From NCBI GenBank assembly GCA_001953115.1, contig LSSL01004507.1, positions 1-11,885 on the forward strand: a stretch of 11,885 bases of DNA. Reading direction: 5' to 3'. The notes below the pieces were generated by a model. That model was not told the origin of the DNA, did not search any database, and worked only from the letters and a program-made list of their open reading frames with translations. Made by a program: the position numbers and the translations under genes. This document shows positions 8,707-11,885 of the stretch, piece after piece. Each line of letters begins with the position of its first letter. Position 1 is the stretch's first letter. This DNA comes from Smittium mucronatum (taxonomy: Eukaryota > Kickxellomycota > Harpellomycetes > Harpellales > Legeriomycetaceae).

Positions 8707-10657
8707 ACTATCACATGAGATTAATTCCACCAAGAAAGAATAATATTAACTAAAAAAACACACACAAATATATAAAGAATTATTGAAATAGTTTACATCT
8801 GAAATTTTTAATTTCAGGGAAAATTATTCTTTTTATGTTTAATGATGAAAGATGATTTAGTAAATTTTTTCAAAAAAAATTTATTTGTTTTTAAATTGAT
8901 AGCTCATTTGTAACAAATCATCTACTAATAAAATATTATTCGTATTAAAATAAAATAATAATACTAAAACCAAAGACAAATACAAACTTATTTTTTGTAA
9001 ATCTCTAGTGTAAAAAATAACAACGGCATACTAATATTAATATTAATATTAATGGATAAGAAAATACTAATATTTTTTATATGTCTAAAGGTTAGGTATG
9101 CATTAAAAATAAAACCATAAATACGACCAAATGAATTCCACAATTGAGTGAGAGCTTTTTTTAAGGGTATAAAATATGGAAAAATTGAAAAAATAATCTA
9201 TTTTATTTTATAGGCCACTTTTTCTAAAATCGTATATACAATATAAGAAAAATAAAGTGTAGATACTTAATATTACAGGAATATTTAATTTAAACTGCTA
9301 TTTTTTAGAAAAACTCAGAATGTGTCAAGAAAGGTGGCTTGATCATTAATAGAGCAAGCAATATTTAAATAGCAATCTTAAATTTTAGAAAAATAAACCG
9401 ATAATTGATTCATAAGAGTCCAAAACAATCTGAAATTTTAATTATTTTCCTAGTTTTATCACGTAAATTTTATATTTTATACCTCTGAGATGTAATTTAT
9501 GCATTGTTTATTATCAAATTTTTTATCGTTAAATTATAAAATATTTAATAAGATTTTTTTGATTTTTTATGTTTAAAATCATTTCTTATTTTATTATTAT
9601 GTTCTATAATGTATTTTTTTATATCTAGAATGAAACATTTAGTGTAAATAAATATTAAAAAGATTTTTTGAAAATTACGGTCGATTACAGCAAAAATATC
9701 TGAATATAAGGTTTTTAACCTATATTCATAAATATTTTTAATTTAAAATTGCACATAAATAAAACGAGATTTATCGACATAATTCTAAGCTAATCAAATA
9801 TATAAATAAAAATTTCTTTATGTATTCAGTTTTAGATTTAATTTTTTTAAAATAAATAATTATTTCTTTAGATTTTCAGCTTTCCATTTTTATAAATACC
9901 TCAGTCTTTAAATTAAAAAGGCCCTATAAAAATTGATAATGTCGCGTTTTATTATTAAAAGCTATTGAATAGTTTAATTGAGTTTTAAAATGAAGTCTAT
10001 TTTTTTTATGCATATTGAAAGCATTTAAATACGAAATATTTTAAATGTGTTTTTTTTTCTTTATATGGTTTTGACATTAATACAAAATAGTTTTTTTAAT
10101 AACTTTATTTTTTCTAAAAAAAACATTTCCGTTCCTTTATCATGTCTTTAAAAGTAAATTTTCCGGATCATATTCAGAATTAACCAACCATTAGTTAATT
10201 TTATTTAAACGTTATTCAAAAAAAAAGATATTATAATTTTGAATTATTTATTTTCAATAACTATTTTGTTATTTAAGAATTTTTTAAACGTAGAATAGCA
10301 TAAAAAAATCTTTTGAAATTTTTTTTTTAGCATTTCACCATTGTTAAATAAAACTTTCATCTACAAGTATAAATTTTAAGCAGTCGCTTTAATTTTTTAT
10401 TTTATTTAAAAAATGTTTACTTAAATATATTTAAAATATATATTGGAATAAAATGTTAATTTTTAAATCAAACTATTACTAATTAATTATAAAAAAAACT
10501 ATCGAAAAAAAATAAATATAATTGTGAAAGAAGAAAGAGAAAAAATAGTTAAATTACATTTTTATATGAGAGTGATATAATGTGTTTAAATAAATTTTGT
10601 AAAAAAAAGCGTTAAATAATAGTTTAATAAAATAATAAAATCTATATTTTGAAATAG
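8707..10657. other. Gene-free AT-rich stretch
   Basis: No supported gene. G/C by codon position over 9121-9600 is flat (35, 32 and 33). A slightly G/C-richer patch lies at 9300-9360 with a short open piece (E-K-L-R-M-C-Q-E-R-W-L-D-H before TAA) of about 27 codons, too short to support. A hexamer microsatellite lies at 9032-9053 and a 20-base purine run at 10526-10545. Confidence 0.6.
9032..9053. repeat. (TAATAT)3-TAAT microsatellite
   Basis: Three exact TAATAT units plus TAAT. Simple slippage repeat. Confidence 0.9.
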
Positions 10658-10714
10658 TATTTCAATTTAAGTTGAAATATATTGATGTATTGATACATCG
10701 ATAAAATAAATCGA
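10658..10714. repeat. Cluster of three adjoining or overlapping inverted repeats
   Basis: First: TATTTCAA (10658-10665) and TTGAAATA (10672-10679), 8 bp perfect with a six-base loop. Second: GATGTAT (10684-10690) and ATACATC (10693-10699) with a two-base centre, extendable outward by a T-G and two A-T pairs. Third: TCGAT (10698-10702) and ATCGA (10710-10714), sharing bases with the second, so they could be mutually exclusive folds. Arms contain G/C pairs unlike the purely AT palindromes elsewhere. No gene adjoins. Multiple dimer-binding sites, a structured RNA, or a replication-type element are possible readings; none is shown. Confidence 0.7.
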
Positions 10715-11143
10715 AAAATAAATAAAAAATCTTTCTGCAACAGATTTAATTTAAAATTTTCCAGAATTATATTATTTCTATCCAATAAAAGTGTGGCAAA
10801 TTTTCGATAAAGTGTTATCTTTCTCCTTAAATGCCCTTAAAATAATATTATTAAAAGTATTTAAGTTAATCAAAATCCAATAAGAAATCGAAAAAAGTGT
10901 ATTAAATTTCACGAAATTAAACATATCAAATATTAGAGCATCAGATCTTATAAACTATGTTTTAAGAAATAATTAAGTATGAGAATGTATTAAAGCAATC
11001 TTCAAATATGTTTTTTTAACTGTCTTATATACAAAGTAATAATCGTTAAAAATATTAATTATATTTAAAGATTTTATTAAGAAATATTTTAAAATAAAAA
11101 TTTTATTAAAAAACTCATATCAGGAAAAAAATTATAAAATGAG
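10715..11143. other. Gene-free spacer
   Basis: Nothing supportable: no open frame with coding rhythm and no RNA-like G/C patch. Confidence 0.6.
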
Positions 11144-11208
11144 AAATTCAAATCATTTCAATCCAAATCAAATCAAACTCAATTCAATTCAATCTCAAAA
11201 TCAATCTC
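11144..11208. repeat. 65-base G-free tract of degenerate pentamers
   Basis: No G occurs from 11144 to 11208 while C is frequent, and the tract is built from TCAAT/TCAAA-like words: AAATC AAATC, then AATTC AATTC, then AATCTC-type ends. This is a decayed tandem repeat with a period near five and a strong C-over-G strand bias. Neighbouring sequence lacks the pattern. Confidence 0.75.
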
Positions 11209-11885
11209 GTACCTTCAGGAATTTTTTTCTAGAGAAATAATTCTGAAAAACATATATAAATATTTTTATTATAATATAAAGCCCAATCAAATCATTAAAA
11301 TTATTACTAGCGATTTTAAAACGTAACTGATTAAACTTATTTCTCTAATAATAAAAAATTAAGTTATGATAGAAATTTTTATTTTATTTTATTTTAGAAT
11401 AAACGAGTTATCCGTATATTTTTCAAGAAATTGATGAAAAGGAAAATATTTTTATTGCTACAGTAAATTGCGATAGGTTGCATATTCAACGAAATAATCA
11501 GAAATTTTGAATGAAATAAACATAGATTTAAGAGTTAATTGAACATTAATTTTCAACTATTAATAGGCTTTTCGTATGAGAAAGAAATATCATTGATCTT
11601 TTAAAAAAGAAATAACCAATTTAAATAATAACAAATCATTTATCATCCAAAATTCTTAAGGTTAATTTAATTATATATAGCAATTGAACTAATGATTTAT
11701 TTTACTATTTTCGTTTTATTTTTATTTTTTTGTAATGATATCTTTTAATTTTCCAAAATTAAAAAAAAGAAATTTCAAGCACAAAAAATTTAAAAAAATT
11801 AATGATACTTTTTTAAAAAAAAAACAAGGAAGAGAAAGTTACGTTTAATTAAATCGTGAAATAATTAACTTTTAAAATAAATTTA
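11209..11885. other. Gene-free AT-rich right end
   Basis: No supported gene or RNA. Contains a (TTTTA)4 microsatellite at 11377-11396 and a ten-A-plus tract with adjacent purines near 11815-11838. Confidence 0.6.

Noticed and set aside
1..11885. tRNA, rRNA, CRISPR, telomere-type repeats, insertion sequences
   Set aside because: No T-loop or anticodon-arm pattern, no conserved rRNA words, no regularly spaced direct repeats, and no terminal inverted repeats or transposase motifs were found on either strand by eye.
1..11885. Promoter-like TATAAT and TTGACA words
   Set aside because: Such words are unavoidable at this A+T content, and no supported intact gene start is available to anchor them.

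Overview
This window is extremely AT-rich: about 22% G+C in the first kilobase and roughly 14-16% in most of the rest, by hand counts on sample lines. It is nearly free of intact genes. No standard-code reading frame with a start codon exceeds 67 codons on either strand, and the three longest (63-67 codons) begin at TTG or GTG, not ATG. At this composition about one codon in ten is a stop by chance, so frames of 50-65 codons are expected several times over. I found no rRNA, tRNA, tmRNA, RNase P RNA, CRISPR array, transposase or recognisable protein domain.

The main exception is the left edge, positions 1-1308. Its G+C content is higher, and reading every third base from position 1 gives a clear three-base rhythm: about 101, 64 and 68 G/C at codon positions 1, 2 and 3 over 352 codons. 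That order (position 1 highest) is typical of protein-coding DNA. The frame is broken by many stops and at least one pair of frameshifts. It ends at a TAA that overlaps an ATG (TAATG), with GGAGGAG ten bases before that ATG. I read this as a decayed protein gene, followed by the translationally coupled start of a second broken gene, in a bacterial-type (or plastid-type) arrangement. I do not recognise the protein.

The remainder (about 1362-11885) behaves like neutral AT-drifted DNA. It carries small structures: perfect palindromes (1578-1593, 4586-4595, 5358-5377), an exact 69-bp tandem duplication (7312-7449), a GC-rich hairpin (8689-8706), a cluster of three adjoining or overlapping inverted repeats (10658-10714), a 65-base G-free pentamer-like tract (11144-11208), and two blocks of opposite strand skew (T/C-rich about 2960-3620, A-rich about 6715-6940).

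The organism cannot be fixed. The coupled SD-like start and relic gene fit an AT-extreme, gene-losing bacterial endosymbiont, or a decaying organelle. Non-coding DNA from an AT-rich eukaryote is a real alternative. Reassigning TAA/TAG to glutamine (ciliate-type code) opens frames of up to about 200 codons, but the longest one I counted has no coding rhythm, so I do not support that reading.
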